DNA from: Planctomycetota bacterium
Lineage (GTDB): Bacteria; Planctomycetota; Planctomycetia; Gemmatales; Gemmataceae
Length of the DNA stretch: 64,000 nucleotides
Assembly (NCBI GenBank): GCA_029777335.1
Contig: JAKOSN010000171.1
Span: 62,001-126,000 of the forward strand
Reading direction: 5' to 3'
Of this stretch, positions 52,401-61,806 are shown one piece after another (the first letter of the stretch is position 1; each line of letters opens with the position of its first letter). Under the pieces are notes generated by a model. The model saw nothing but the letters and a program-made list of their open reading frames with translations, ran no database searches and was not told the origin of the DNA. The position numbers were made by a program, and so were the translations under genes.

Positions 52401-54316
52401 AACGTTCCCGTGGCGGCATCCCACAGTCCCACGCTGGCGTCGTTGCGGCCACAGGCCAGCCAGCGACCGTCCGGACTGAAGGAGAATTGACAATCAGGTG
52501 TCAGTTGATTCAAGGTGAAGCGTTCCTTGCCGGTGCGCCCGTCCCACACGCGTAGCTCGCCACTGCCTCCCAGGGCAGCCAGTGCAGCGCCATCCTTGCT
52601 CACCGCGGCTCGCCTGATCCGTTCACGGGCGGAGACCGACAGGAGCGGGCGCGCCTGGCCGGGCCGACGCACCACCAGGCGCGTTCCCGTGTTCACCACC
52701 ACTTGCCGGGATTCGGGAATCACGCTGAGAATGGGCATCTCGTCCGGCATGGTCTGCACCACCGCCTCGGTCTCCACCTCCCAGATGCGAGGTCCCGCGA
52801 CCAGCCAGCGTCCGTCCTTGACGAAGAAGGCCGGGCCACTCTTGCTCGTCAACGTGGCCCGCACCTGTCCTTCGGGCCAGGACCACAGCCGCACTTCCAC
52901 CGCGGCATCTTCCCTTGTGGATTCACCCACCGCCGCCAACAGGTTCCCCGTTGGGTTGAAAGCGAGACTGGTGATCCGTTTCCCCTGCCAGGAGAGGGCG
53001 CGCACCGGAGCCCCGCTCCCTGCCTCCAGGATGCGGACGACGCCCATGCCCCCCGCCGACGCGATCAGCTGATTGTCGGGAGTGCAGGCCAGCCCGGTAA
53101 CTGGATCTTGCTGAGGGTAGAACGCGGCATCGGCGATGCACAGATGCCTGAGATAAAACCATTCCCAGTGGCGCAGGCGCACCGGACATTGCTGCAACGT
53201 CTGGGTGGCCGCCTGAATGCGATTCGCCTCCCACTCCTGGCGTGCCTGAGCAATATTACGGAGATAAAGGATCTGCTCAGTTTGTTCAAGGGTGCGCTGC
53301 ATCTCGGCCAGGTGCTGAGCCCCCACGGCAAGGAGCCCCACAACCACAACCAGGAACGCCAACAGGATCGGGTGGGCGCGCACCCATGGCCCCAGCCGCT
53401 GGATTGGTGCGGGTGCGCGGGCCTGAATCGGCTTGCCCACCAGGTATGCCTGCAGATCGTCCGCCAGAGCGAGAGCGGTCTCGTAGCGTCGGGCCGGTTG
53501 TTTTTCCAGGCAATGCAGACAGATCCGCTCCAGTGCGGGGGAGAGATTCGGCTGTAGTTGTGAAGGGGGGAGGGGAGGACGTGTGCGCACCAGGTCAAGC
53601 GTGGTGGAGGTGTGCGGAGTCTGAAACGGTGGCCGGCCGGTCAGGCATTCGTAGAGGATCGCTCCCAGGGCGTAGATATCGCTGCGGACACCGGGCCGCA
53701 CCTGCCATCGCCCCACCTGCTCGGGGGCCACGTAGGAAGCGGTTCGCTCCAGCGGTCCACTCACCCCCGCCGCTTCCAGTTCGGTCAGCAATCCAAGGTC
53801 AATCAAGCGAGGCACCAGGGCGCCTTCCGGTTCACTGCCATCGTTCCCGGTGAGCACCACATGCGCAGGTGCCAGTTCGCCATGGATGATCCCCGCCTGA
53901 TGCGCAGCGTGCAGGGCGCGCGCCACTACTTCGAGAAGCCGGGCGGCGGCGCGCGGCTCCAGAGGACCACTGCGGTGAAGTTTGTCACGCAGCGATTCCC
54001 CGGGGATATAGTCACGGATCAGATAGAGTTTGCCCTCAACGAGCGTGAGATCACGAAGCGGAACCAGGTGCGGGTCGTGCAGGCAGGTCAGTGTCTCGGC
54101 ATCGAGGCGCAGATTCTCCAGCAGGTCCTCGCACGGCGCGGATCGCTCGGGGACCACCTGAATGACCACGACACGACCGTTCTCCGTCACCCGCCCCAGG
54201 TAGAGGAGTCCCTTCGTGCCGGTCCCCAGGTGCCGCAGGATCTCGTAGCCGGGGAGGACGGGCAACGATCCTGGGAGCGAGGCTACCTCGCCGGGTTGTG
54301 CGAAGCCATCGGTCAT
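49475..54316 (-). CDS. Giant pseudokinase-WD40-M50 protease fusion membrane protein
   Basis: This 1613-residue protein starts with a serine/threonine-kinase fold (about 22-295) with loop GTGTKG and APE at 197-199. The catalytic residues are lost: Gln53 replaces the VAIK Lys, and HGELAPAH (145-152) replaces HRDLKPEN, though DLG (173-175) remains. A membrane helix follows (about 316-332), then a long WD40-like propeller with repeated SPDG/LRVWD-type blades (about 425-1010). Next is a polytopic domain with LVHELGHALLARW (zinc HExxH, near 1067), YLLGGVLANFLLAGIG and a late TDG, as in M50/site-2 proteases. A helical-repeat region (about 1215-1475) and C-terminal membrane helices close it. A regulated intramembrane protease with a sensor propeller is inferred. 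Confidence 0.85.
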   Translation of the reverse strand: MTDGFAQPGEVASLPGSLPVLPGYEILRHLGTGTKGLLYLGRVTENGRVVVIQVVPERSAPCEDLLENLRLDAETLTCLHDPHLVPLRDLTLVEGKLYLIRDYIPGESLRDKLHRSGPLEPRAAARLLEVVARALHAAHQAGIIHGELAPAHVVLTGNDGSEPEGALVPRLIDLGLLTELEAAGVSGPLERTASYVAPEQVGRWQVRPGVRSDIYALGAILYECLTGRPPFQTPHTSTTLDLVRTRPPLPPSQLQPNLSPALERICLHCLEKQPARRYETALALADDLQAYLVGKPIQARAPAPIQRLGPWVRAHPILLAFLVVVVGLLAVGAQHLAEMQRTLEQTEQILYLRNIAQARQEWEANRIQAATQTLQQCPVRLRHWEWFYLRHLCIADAAFYPQQDPVTGLACTPDNQLIASAGGMGVVRILEAGSGAPVRALSWQGKRITSLAFNPTGNLLAAVGESTREDAAVEVRLWSWPEGQVRATLTSKSGPAFFVKDGRWLVAGPRIWEVETEAVVQTMPDEMPILSVIPESRQVVVNTGTRLVVRRPGQARPLLSVSARERIRRAAVSKDGAALAALGGSGELRVWDGRTGKERFTLNQLTPDCQFSFSPDGRWLACGRNDASVGLWDAATGTLVRAYRGLASPVTRVVFSADGSQLVAGSQQGTVQIWPTTQRQDATLVQAGRLCLAINADGDRIATDEPDGAVVVREVRSGRQLFRWPVAGGTLQRLLFSPEGNTLVAGQCRVPAVQGMELGEWTTTVQAWDLTTGEQTFHESFPGKLEEILFSLNGSRFTAVTREPSTNEGAVRVWDGASRTLIHLQARPFEILGAALSPDGTMLAEATPEKIYLWDLQSDNIRHALDRPGPYPSQFGFSPRGGKLLLYVTALGTHVWDTEAGFRFPVQEHVSRVVFRPDGRCFSVTSGGSHRMPRLELHDLLTGEQGVTLDGASGRVVFSPDSQRLATLDEQLKIWDAASGRELLAFSVEGIQLQGGPGVKLNWSRDGSRLMAGATVWEAIPFEPVEHGTETPALGRQLLNGVLDLVFSNQFLMLLALWPVLYVATLVHELGHALLARWNGFTVTSCGVGLARPVFVFTWSGGRYYLAPTLSMQGFTFTFFPALYPTRRQVLPYLLGGVLANFLLAGIGLLLWYWLSWGKSFWLMVAVINGLYLSNLIPMRVRVGVFHAETDGALVLRALWRGLVSGPPTGRIYMAQAMDELWRKVGDQLGRFVFGLEAVLAWCELGHLPQARRLLAEIETYPLETTPFSNALLALVRSSVARLAGHREEAGRDLDEASAHFAQLHHEAGALMIAIERIDLLLDQSQAQEAAQRVQGLLAHPLVQNRPSVRVNLLAAQLISLAHLQEIEALKPLRSEYERLRKNHLGWRRDLSVFQALARLHSAREEWPAAERAYSEALEAANQIQQALTGLGEPYHVPPWLRTLQNEYDECLRRQGREGTAPLMQPPKARKKREKIAGPWQRRLEMAGVSLLLLGVLVGAALVGWGSQWSHGLTYWRAGGAPFQTLVVMLDGSHPAGQAGVGLLMLAGLFLTPVLAIQLVGRLLLARWVRVGPIVLLMGLVPWIVAGMILVESFSNRKPYSRDPAAAARAETP

Positions 54317-54473
54317 GATCCAACCCTTGCGGTCAGGAGGAACGAAGCGCCTGTCAGTGTATCGGGATCGAGCCAGGGACGCAAACGCGGGGCGATCTAC
54401 CTTGACAGATGGAGGCACTTCCACCAAGCTACGCGAGGGATATCCATGGGCGCGGACAGGAAAGAGAACTGAG

Positions 54474-54734
54474 ATGGCGGACCTGACTCCCTACCAGCAG
54501 AAGATTGTCAAGCGCTACTACGACAACCAGGACACGCTGCAGAGACAGCGCCTGGCCGAACTGGTGAGCGAGCTGTATCTGAGCGAGGGAAAGAAGCGGC
54601 AACAGGTGTGGAAACGGGTGATCACGGCGATGCAGAAACTTGAGATTCCGCAGGCGCGCATCGATCATCTGGTGGCAAAGGACAATCCTGCTCTCGTCGC
54701 CGAGGTGGTCAAGGAACTGGAAGCGAAGAAGTGA
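54474..54734 (+). CDS. Small helical protein of unknown function
   Basis: This 86-residue charged helical protein opens LTPYQQKIVKRYYDNQDTL and contains LVSELYLSEGKKRQQVWKRV. It looks like a compact, soluble helical bundle with good coding character and a ribosome binding site (AGGAAAGAGA) upstream. No named family is recognised; similar short proteins occur in planctomycetes. It is divergent from the giant fusion gene, sharing a 157-base intergenic region. Confidence 0.7.
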   Translation: MADLTPYQQKIVKRYYDNQDTLQRQRLAELVSELYLSEGKKRQQVWKRVITAMQKLEIPQARIDHLVAKDNPALVAEVVKELEAKK

Positions 54735-54871
54735 ACGTCGCTACTCCCCTGGTGCGCTCCGCGTTGGTGCAGGAGAGGCGATCTTGATGGCTCCTCCCAC
54801 GTGAAACGCTGCGGGAGGAACGAGCGACGCCATGCTGCACAAGGACGGAGCGACCAGGGTCCGCTGGTGGT

Positions 54872-56407
54872 TCACGGGGCCTTCGGTGCTGGACCGGAGG
54901 TGTTGCGCAGAAGACCGGAGAGCGACTGCAAATAGAGGTCGTCGTCGCTTGGGCCGGTCGCAGGTTTGGTGCCGGTTCCGCCAGGCTTCCCCACCCCGCT
55001 GAAGAGGTCATCAAGATCGAGTCCCTTGCCGCCCCCCAGTTTTCCCTTCAGTTGTTCGAGTTTGTCCGCAGCCGCGATCAGGTCCCCCTTCTGATAGGCA
55101 TCCACCAGGGATTCGTAGAAGTCCACCACCGCATAGGCGGGGTCATCCTTCGCGACCAGTTCGTCGAGCAGCTTGCGTGTCTGGGTAATGCGCGCCCGGG
55201 CATCGGGAGCGATCGTGCCGTTGCGGAACCATTCGCGGCGCACCACCAGAAGCCAGTCATCGGCCAGGGCACGTTCCATGGTGAGGCGAAAGCCTGGCGA
55301 ATACTCGAAGGTGAGATCGGGATCGTATTTGAAGGCGGCGGCATCGTTGTTCACCAACCGGGGCCCGCCCCACAAGGTGAACTTGTTCAACTTGCTCGCC
55401 CCATTGAAGGTATCGACGTAACAACCGCCTGCGAGGAAGAGTTTCTCCTTGTCTTTCGCGCTGTCGGCGCCCTTGCTGACCAGGTCGGACCAGACCTGAT
55501 CGTGCGCCTTGAGGTCCGCAGCCATCACCACCCATTCGGTCACGTTGTCGTGCATGTCATAAATGTTCCAGGCATTGGGCCGGGTGCGTCCCACCTCCAG
55601 CAACTTGCCGACCCCGGCATCGAGGCGGGGCGGGGTTTTGAAGAGCTTGCTGTAATACTCGACCAGGATCTCGTTCACCTTGGGGCGTTCGGAGTCCTTC
55701 GCCTCCGCCGCCATCGTCAGGATCTGCTGCTGCAACAACTCGGGCGTTGTGCCCACCTCGCCTGGCTTGACCAGCGCCAGCCAGACTTCCTTGCACTTCA
55801 CCTGCGTGGGCACCGAGAGTTCGGCAAACGCCACGGTGGTGTTGAAGTGGGGCAGCGTTGTCCCGGCCCGGGCGGCGTACTGCCACTGGTAGTGGCTGGG
55901 GAGGCGAAACCTCCGGGTTTCCACGCTGGGAGTGGGGGATTTGCGGCGTTCCTCGTCGAAGCGTTCTTGCAACTTCTTGCAGAAGTTGACCGCGTCGCTG
56001 AGGTCGGCAAAAAACAGCGGATGCTGACTGTTGGGGTTGTCGAAGGCATCCACCATCCATTTGAGATCGGGATTCTTTTCTGCCTGCTTCTGCGCCAGCA
56101 GCTTCATCGGTGCCAGGGCCTTGTCCCCCATAAGCAGACGAAACTGGGCGATGGTAACTTCGGTTTCGCCCATGTAGAAGGGACGGATGGGGACGGGTTT
56201 GGCGTTGGCGATTGGATTGCCTGGAGTGAGCATCCCAGCAGGACAAAAGCGAAACCGCAGTTGCATTGGTCCCGCCGCGCCCGGCACCGCGAGGATGAAC
56301 TCCTCGCCGGGAGCCGCCGCCGAGGCCGCACTCGCCCACCCCAGCAACAAGCCGCCCAGACACACCCAGCGCCAGAGAGCGCTGGGCAGAGAAACGGGTC
56401 TGCTCAT
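54872..56407 (-). CDS. FGE/SUMF1-like secreted protein
   Basis: This 511-residue protein has a signal peptide (ALWRWVCLGGLLLGWASAASA) and a formylglycine-generating-enzyme-like domain: PFYMGETEVTIAQFRLLMG, RRFRLPSHYQWQYAARAG and PNAWNIYDMHDNVTEWV, then FLAGGCYVD and YSPGFRLTME. The catalytic Cys pair of true FGE was not seen, so it is more likely a binding or structural member. A helical tail of about 130 residues with Gly/Lys runs follows. It is the last gene of the vWA-ABC-FtsX cluster. Confidence 0.78.
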   Translation of the reverse strand: MSRPVSLPSALWRWVCLGGLLLGWASAASAAAPGEEFILAVPGAAGPMQLRFRFCPAGMLTPGNPIANAKPVPIRPFYMGETEVTIAQFRLLMGDKALAPMKLLAQKQAEKNPDLKWMVDAFDNPNSQHPLFFADLSDAVNFCKKLQERFDEERRKSPTPSVETRRFRLPSHYQWQYAARAGTTLPHFNTTVAFAELSVPTQVKCKEVWLALVKPGEVGTTPELLQQQILTMAAEAKDSERPKVNEILVEYYSKLFKTPPRLDAGVGKLLEVGRTRPNAWNIYDMHDNVTEWVVMAADLKAHDQVWSDLVSKGADSAKDKEKLFLAGGCYVDTFNGASKLNKFTLWGGPRLVNNDAAAFKYDPDLTFEYSPGFRLTMERALADDWLLVVRREWFRNGTIAPDARARITQTRKLLDELVAKDDPAYAVVDFYESLVDAYQKGDLIAAADKLEQLKGKLGGGKGLDLDDLFSGVGKPGGTGTKPATGPSDDDLYLQSLSGLLRNTSGPAPKAP

Positions 56408-56441
56408 GATGACCTCGGCGATCTCCAGGAACGGTTCAACA

Positions 56442-58337
56442 TTAACGGAAACGCCCTTCCACGATGGCATCGAACGGATCAAGCCGACTGGCTTTCCAGG
56501 CCGGGAGCAACGCGCCCAGGCCACAGCACACCAGCGCCCCGCCCAGAATGATCAGAAAGTCGGCCACGTACAGTTCCACCGCCACGACTGGCTTCCACGA
56601 GGCGAAGAAACTCCCGCTCGGCGGCGGCCAGGCCAGAGCCAGCGAGAGCAGATACCCCGCCCCCGCACTCAGCCCGGCAGCCAGAATGCCGATCACTGCA
56701 GCACGGATAAAAATGGTCATGAAAATCCCCGCGCGTGACATCCCCATGACACGGAGAATGCCGATGGTTCCTCTTTTGCGATCGGTGGAGTCCAGAAGAA
56801 CGCTGAAGACCGTCACCACGCCAAAGAGGAACACCCCCGTCCCCACGACCAGCACCAGCAGTTGCAGCGAGCGATCCTGGTCGTGAATCTCGGTGATGCG
56901 GGCGGTCTCGGACATCACCGCGAACTTCAGATTGTTGAGCGCCTCGACCACGGCGGGGATATCATCAATCGACTGTGCATAGAGCCGGGCCTTGTCGTAC
57001 AGGGGAGGATCGGGAATCGCCACAAACAACTGCGTGAGCGGATCGAAATCGACCATCCCCGCCCGATGAGCTGCCAGCCACGCGGTCACGTTGGCCGGGA
57101 CCACCGCAATCGCTCGCCCCCGGTCCTCGGCGGGAACCGTGCTGCGCGACAGAACCTTCAGCGAGACCTCGCCCTGGCGCAGCGGCCATTTCAGCGTCTC
57201 GGCGCCGTTGAATCCACCAGGATGCGCGACGCGGACGCTCATCGGTTCGTCGTCGTAAGTACAGGGGAGAGCGGGATCGCGAAAGTACTCCCGCAGCCAG
57301 GTGCGTTTGGGAAGCGACAGGCCCACCATCAGCCAGGGTTTGCCCTCAATCTCGCCACTGGCAACCTCGTTCCATGGCACCACCACATCGTCGGCCGCCG
57401 TGGACTGACTCAGTTCCGAGGGCGACAGGATCAGGGCGCGCCTGCGATCGGTTTTCGAGGCCGACGTGGATAGCTCATACACGCGCAGATTCTCGCGTTT
57501 GTCGGGTTTGAGCAGCAGAGTGAGCGCCTCGGGTAACTGCGTGGTGCGATCTTCAATGACCAGGCCGCGTTCCTTCAGTTGCTCCCGATCGTCCGCGGTC
57601 AGGTCGCTGCTCTTTTCGCAAAAGACGAGATAACTGCTATAGGCATCGCGCGCGGAGGTTTTGGCCGCGGGCCAGCCATAGTCCGCCACGCGATAACCGC
57701 GGATGTATTGCTCAAAGCGATCGAGAACGTTGACATCCAGATAACCAATCATCGCCCGGGCATTATCCGTGGGGATCACCGATAGCACCTTGAGATCGAG
57801 GGTGACCGACTCGGGTTTCTCGCCCTTTTCGCGAGTCAACACGACCTGCACGGAGTCGCCCGGCTTGACGTCGAGTTGCGTGGCGAGCGGATGGGCGAGC
57901 ACCACCCCTTTCTCATCGGGTTGCGGTAAGGTGGCTCCGAGTTGTTGCAGAAGCGGATCGCCCTGGCGGGTGGAGTAAAGGGTGGCGGAACTGACGGTGC
58001 GCGCCTCGCCCCTGGCGGGCTGACTGCGGAGTGCCACCACCCGCTGCGTTTCCGGGATGATCAACTGAACCGCCGGGAGGTCGGTCTGCAAACTCGCGAT
58101 GCGCGCGGGTGTCATCAATTCGCCCTTCTGAGCCGACCAGAACATCACCTGGCGCCCAGTGGGTGAGGTCAGCAGTTCCTTGCGCAGGTTGGCGACATGC
58201 CCGCGTTTCAGCCCCAGCAGGAGCAGGATCGGCAGACAGATGCCCGCAACGATGATCACATGGTGCTGCGTGGTGGACCACAGCCGGACCAGATCCAGAA
58301 CGCCCAGACGAACATAATAGAACCAGCGTGTGATCAT
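56442..58337 (-). CDS. FtsX/MacB-type ABC transporter permease
   Basis: This 631-residue protein has one N-terminal membrane helix (HHVIIVAGICLPILLLLG), a large periplasmic domain of about 430 residues and three C-terminal helices (LVVGTGVFLFGVVTVFSVLL, FIRAAVIGILAAGLSAGAGYL and IILGGALVCCGLGALL). The last block ends PAWKASRLDPFDAI, typical of MacB/FtsX mechanotransmission proteins, which work on periplasmic substrates without moving them through a pore. Its start overlaps the ATPase stop by four bases. Confidence 0.85.
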   Translation of the reverse strand: MITRWFYYVRLGVLDLVRLWSTTQHHVIIVAGICLPILLLLGLKRGHVANLRKELLTSPTGRQVMFWSAQKGELMTPARIASLQTDLPAVQLIIPETQRVVALRSQPARGEARTVSSATLYSTRQGDPLLQQLGATLPQPDEKGVVLAHPLATQLDVKPGDSVQVVLTREKGEKPESVTLDLKVLSVIPTDNARAMIGYLDVNVLDRFEQYIRGYRVADYGWPAAKTSARDAYSSYLVFCEKSSDLTADDREQLKERGLVIEDRTTQLPEALTLLLKPDKRENLRVYELSTSASKTDRRRALILSPSELSQSTAADDVVVPWNEVASGEIEGKPWLMVGLSLPKRTWLREYFRDPALPCTYDDEPMSVRVAHPGGFNGAETLKWPLRQGEVSLKVLSRSTVPAEDRGRAIAVVPANVTAWLAAHRAGMVDFDPLTQLFVAIPDPPLYDKARLYAQSIDDIPAVVEALNNLKFAVMSETARITEIHDQDRSLQLLVLVVGTGVFLFGVVTVFSVLLDSTDRKRGTIGILRVMGMSRAGIFMTIFIRAAVIGILAAGLSAGAGYLLSLALAWPPPSGSFFASWKPVVAVELYVADFLIILGGALVCCGLGALLPAWKASRLDPFDAIVEGRFR

Positions 58338-59422
58338 ACGCTCGGCTCCTCTCGCGGTTCGGCGTTTTCCTGCGCGGGAGCCGTGGAGAGGTCGTTTTCA
58401 CCTGGCTCCGGTTCGCTGGCAACTTTCGGCTCCTCGGTCGGTGGAGTCACTGGGGGCGTGGCAGGATCTGCCGCGGTGAAAACCGGCGCTTCCTCCGGCA
58501 GGGTGAGGGAATCTTCGGGCGGATGCGGCTCGGGAGGCGGGGGCAGCGGTGATTCTGCGACTGATACCGTCACGCGCCCGTTGCCACAGGTCGCCTGGTT
58601 GGGTTCGAGGGCGACCACCTCCCCCGCAGATTCTCCCTTGACCGGAGCCATGCGCACGATCATATCGGCAAAGGCACAGGCGAGTTCCTCGTCATGAGTG
58701 ATCATGATGGTGGCGCCATGGGCCTCGGTGGAGGTCTGCAGTGCGCGCAGTTGCTCCAAAGCTCCCCAGGCCAGTTCGCGATTGAGTGCCGCGGTGGGTT
58801 CATCGACAAACACCAGCGTGGGATGGTGGGCAATGGCTCGCGCCAGGGCCACACGCTGATACTCGCCGCCCGACAGCTTGTTCACGCGCGAATACTCCAG
58901 GCGGGAACCCGAGCGAGCAGTTTCTCCATTCGTTGTGGGACGCCGTAGCTGGAAGGCATCGAGCAATTCCTGGACGCGTTGCCAGCAGGCGGCACCGGTG
59001 ATCCCATTCAGGCGCAGAGGGACAGCGATATTCTCACGCACCGTGAGCGCGGGCAACAGTTCCCCACTCTGCAGGGCGAAGCCAATTTGTTCCCGGCGCA
59101 ATTGTTCGATGGTGCGGCGCTGTTTCTGCAGCAGGATCTCCTTGAGATCATATTCGAAAATGTCGCCTCCGGTGCGGCGGGGGCGCATCCGAAAACGCGC
59201 CAGTTTCTCGGGATGCGAGGGGTGACGCAGCATGCCCAGAATGGTGAGCAGGGTGGTTTTGCCACACCCGCTCGGGCCAAGTAGCGCCACCACGCTCCCC
59301 CGCTGAATGCTCAGCCGTTGCCGCACGTGGACGACGAACCGCTCGCCCCGCGCGGGATCGTAGAGATGCTGTTCGAGACCCTCGATCTCGAGAACCGGAT
59401 CATCGTGGGAGAGGTGGTTCAT
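58334..59422 (-). CDS. LolD/MacB-type ABC ATPase
   Basis: This 362-residue ATPase has Walker A (GPSGCGKTT), Q-loop FALQSGELLP, signature LSGGEYQRVALARA, Walker B (TLVFVDEPTA) and switch His (MITHDEE). A Pro/Glu/Thr-rich tail of about 95 residues follows the ABC core and is unusual. Start 59422 is the likely one; 59497 is also open and neither has a clean ribosome binding site. It is coupled to the permease by a four-base overlap. Confidence 0.86.
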   Translation of the reverse strand: MNHLSHDDPVLEIEGLEQHLYDPARGERFVVHVRQRLSIQRGSVVALLGPSGCGKTTLLTILGMLRHPSHPEKLARFRMRPRRTGGDIFEYDLKEILLQKQRRTIEQLRREQIGFALQSGELLPALTVRENIAVPLRLNGITGAACWQRVQELLDAFQLRRPTTNGETARSGSRLEYSRVNKLSGGEYQRVALARAIAHHPTLVFVDEPTAALNRELAWGALEQLRALQTSTEAHGATIMITHDEELACAFADMIVRMAPVKGESAGEVVALEPNQATCGNGRVTVSVAESPLPPPPEPHPPEDSLTLPEEAPVFTAADPATPPVTPPTEEPKVASEPEPGENDLSTAPAQENAEPREEPSV

Positions 59423-59536
59423 AAGATTGGTTATGCGCGGCCCGTGTCGGAGGATGGCGAGGCTCTGAAGGTTGTCTCGCCGTGCCGTCCCGAGCATCCC
59501 CTCGCGACAGCACGGCGAGAACCAGGCGAGTCACAC

Positions 59537-61675
59537 TCACGGCAGTTCGTTCAAACGGAGGAAGGTGAACTTCTCGTTCACCGCCTTGTCCGACAACGTC
59601 AGCCAGTCCGCACGGCTGTCGAGCAGGTCATCAATGCGCTTGATGGCTGTCTCCAGCCGGGCCAGCCACTGCGTGAAGGCGTCCGAGGTCATCAAAGCCA
59701 GGTCGGCGGCACTGGTGTTGAGGGCGGCGGTGCGCAGCGGCAGATCGGAGACGACCTCTTTCAGTTTGACATCGGCTGTGATCGCCTGCCCGGCGCTGGT
59801 CTCGGCCAGGATCTGTTTGAGATCGTTCAGAATGGCGCTCACATCCTGGCGATCGGCCTTCGCCACCCGGCCCTTGAACTTGGTGTGGAGGGCATCGAGG
59901 GTGCTGCGCAGATGTTTCAGCTCCTTCTGCGAAACGAGCACTTTCTTGTGCGCCACTTCACGCCCGCGCAGGTCGCGCACCTGGGCCGTTCCCACCAGCG
60001 TCGGCTGATCCTTGAACTTCTCTGCGGCGGCTCCCACCAGGGTGTAGAGCGGCTGCGAAATGGGGTTCTTCGTGGGCGCGGGGAGTTCGCCCTTTTCGCG
60101 CACACTCACCAGTGCCTTGAACGAATCACGCAGTTTGCCGGCGATCTCCACCGAGGCCTTGCGAATGCTCTCGGAGTTTGGCTCGACCTCGATAAACACG
60201 CCGTCGGCCTCGCCGCCGTTCCGGGAGATGTCCTTGTACTGCGACAGCGCCAGGTCGGCCTGCTGCTTGATCAGCTGGTACGCGAATGCCTTGGCCAGCA
60301 AATCCACCACGGTGTCCTTGTCGTTGTTATACTTGGCCAGCAGCGCCTGCACTTCGGTCTTCAGTTCGGCCTCGTTGTTCATGACCAGCTTTTCCGACAC
60401 CTTGATGAAGTCGGCAAACTCGGTCGCCTTTCCCGGAGGCGGCGCTGCAGGCTGCTTGGAAAGCCGCATGGCGTGGAACGTCTTGGCCGTGCGCGCGCGT
60501 GAATCCGTTCCGCCCTGAGGCCGGGCTCGCCCGATCAACTGCGGAATGCTCAGACCCGAACTGTTGTACCCACGCGGAAAGAGTTCATCGACGATCTTGG
60601 TCAGCTGGTTTCCTGGTCCCTTGGTGAACTGGCTGACATTCTTTCCCTTGGGATTGAGCTGGCAACTGGCCTTCCCCACGAGAATGATGTGCTTGACGCT
60701 GTTGCTCGTCCAGGTAGGTCGCGTGACGGCGGTATTTAACCCGGCCAGCACGTCGTCGGGGAAGTCATCACCGGTCATCGTCGCGGAGACAGTGTTGAGT
60801 TTTCGCAAAAAGAGATCCGGATCCTCCGTGAGATCGCACACCAGGTTGCTGGCGTACTTCGCCTTGGCGGTGTTGTCCTGGTACTCGACAATCCCCAGCC
60901 GCACGGCCCCCTTCAACTCCTTGGTGTTCTGAATCTCCTTGACCTGTTCGCGAATCAACTCCTTGAGAGATTCGAGAAGTTCCTTGCCATCGTACTTGTC
61001 GAGCATGAAATCGGTCGTTTCAATGACGAACACGATCTCCAGCTTGACATCGCGCAGCTCATTGCGTTCCTTGGCAATCGTCCCCCCCTGACCGAGGGCC
61101 TGGACGTTCCCCGCATAGACGATGACCGGATACGCGGTATCGTCCCCCTTATCTTCCCTGGGCGATTTGTGGATCAACGCATAACGCCGTTTGCCCTCGG
61201 GGGTGGCATTTTGTTTGGCGGGTTCCAACCCTGGCCCCAGATCAACACTGAATGCTCGATCGGCCTGCGGTTCGATCGGATCAAGGATGAAACGGGTGTT
61301 CCACGATTTGACATCCTTCTCCGGAATCCACCCCAGCGGGACGCCCTCGGAGGTGCCCACGCGGACCTTGTTGTTCACCACCTTGTCCCCGTTATCCGCC
61401 TTCAGGCGAAAGAAGATGGCAAACGGCTCAATTGGATCCCCCTGCTCCTCAGGCGTTCTGGAGAGCGTGGCCCGCGCGCTGACCACCACCACTTTCTCAT
61501 AAAGGCTGGTTTCCTTCCCCCGGTCATCCACGGCCCGGATGAGCAATTTCTGGTCGGCACGCAGGAGGGCCGGCCAGAGTAAAGCGCAACCGAACACGAG
61601 CACGGCACGGGGCAAGTGGTTTTGGCAGGATTTTGCAAGCGATCGAACGATCCCTGACCGCTGGGGCAAAGACAT
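59537..61675 (-). CDS. Secreted protein with von Willebrand A-like domain
   Basis: This 712-residue protein has a signal peptide (RAVLVFGCALLWPALLRA), a beta-rich part (about 40-205), a vWA-like domain opening EIVFVIETTDFM, with LGIVEYQDNT and DDFPDDVLAGLNTAV later, and a helical C-terminus of about 260 residues. The canonical metal site DxSxS reads ETTDF, so metal binding is doubtful. It stands first among the vWA-ATPase-permease-FGE genes and may present substrate to the permease. Confidence 0.78.
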   Translation of the reverse strand: MSLPQRSGIVRSLAKSCQNHLPRAVLVFGCALLWPALLRADQKLLIRAVDDRGKETSLYEKVVVVSARATLSRTPEEQGDPIEPFAIFFRLKADNGDKVVNNKVRVGTSEGVPLGWIPEKDVKSWNTRFILDPIEPQADRAFSVDLGPGLEPAKQNATPEGKRRYALIHKSPREDKGDDTAYPVIVYAGNVQALGQGGTIAKERNELRDVKLEIVFVIETTDFMLDKYDGKELLESLKELIREQVKEIQNTKELKGAVRLGIVEYQDNTAKAKYASNLVCDLTEDPDLFLRKLNTVSATMTGDDFPDDVLAGLNTAVTRPTWTSNSVKHIILVGKASCQLNPKGKNVSQFTKGPGNQLTKIVDELFPRGYNSSGLSIPQLIGRARPQGGTDSRARTAKTFHAMRLSKQPAAPPPGKATEFADFIKVSEKLVMNNEAELKTEVQALLAKYNNDKDTVVDLLAKAFAYQLIKQQADLALSQYKDISRNGGEADGVFIEVEPNSESIRKASVEIAGKLRDSFKALVSVREKGELPAPTKNPISQPLYTLVGAAAEKFKDQPTLVGTAQVRDLRGREVAHKKVLVSQKELKHLRSTLDALHTKFKGRVAKADRQDVSAILNDLKQILAETSAGQAITADVKLKEVVSDLPLRTAALNTSAADLALMTSDAFTQWLARLETAIKRIDDLLDSRADWLTLSDKAVNEKFTFLRLNELP

Positions 61676-61806
61676 CGCGGGGTCCTCCAGTGTAGCTACC
61701 GTCGCATTCCGAAGCCTGGGATTATCACACCACTATGATCGATGCAGGCCGCCCGTGTCAATCGTCTGGGACAGACAACGTTGGTTCCCCGAGCGGCTCT
61801 CTTTTC

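Noticed and set aside
55052-56551. 499-residue plus-strand open frame over the FGE-like gene
   Set aside because: Antisense to a gene with a signal peptide and recognised domain; composition is that of a shadow frame.
59318-60502. 394-residue plus-strand open frame over the ABC ATPase and vWA genes
   Set aside because: Spans two real minus-strand genes and has no motif of its own.
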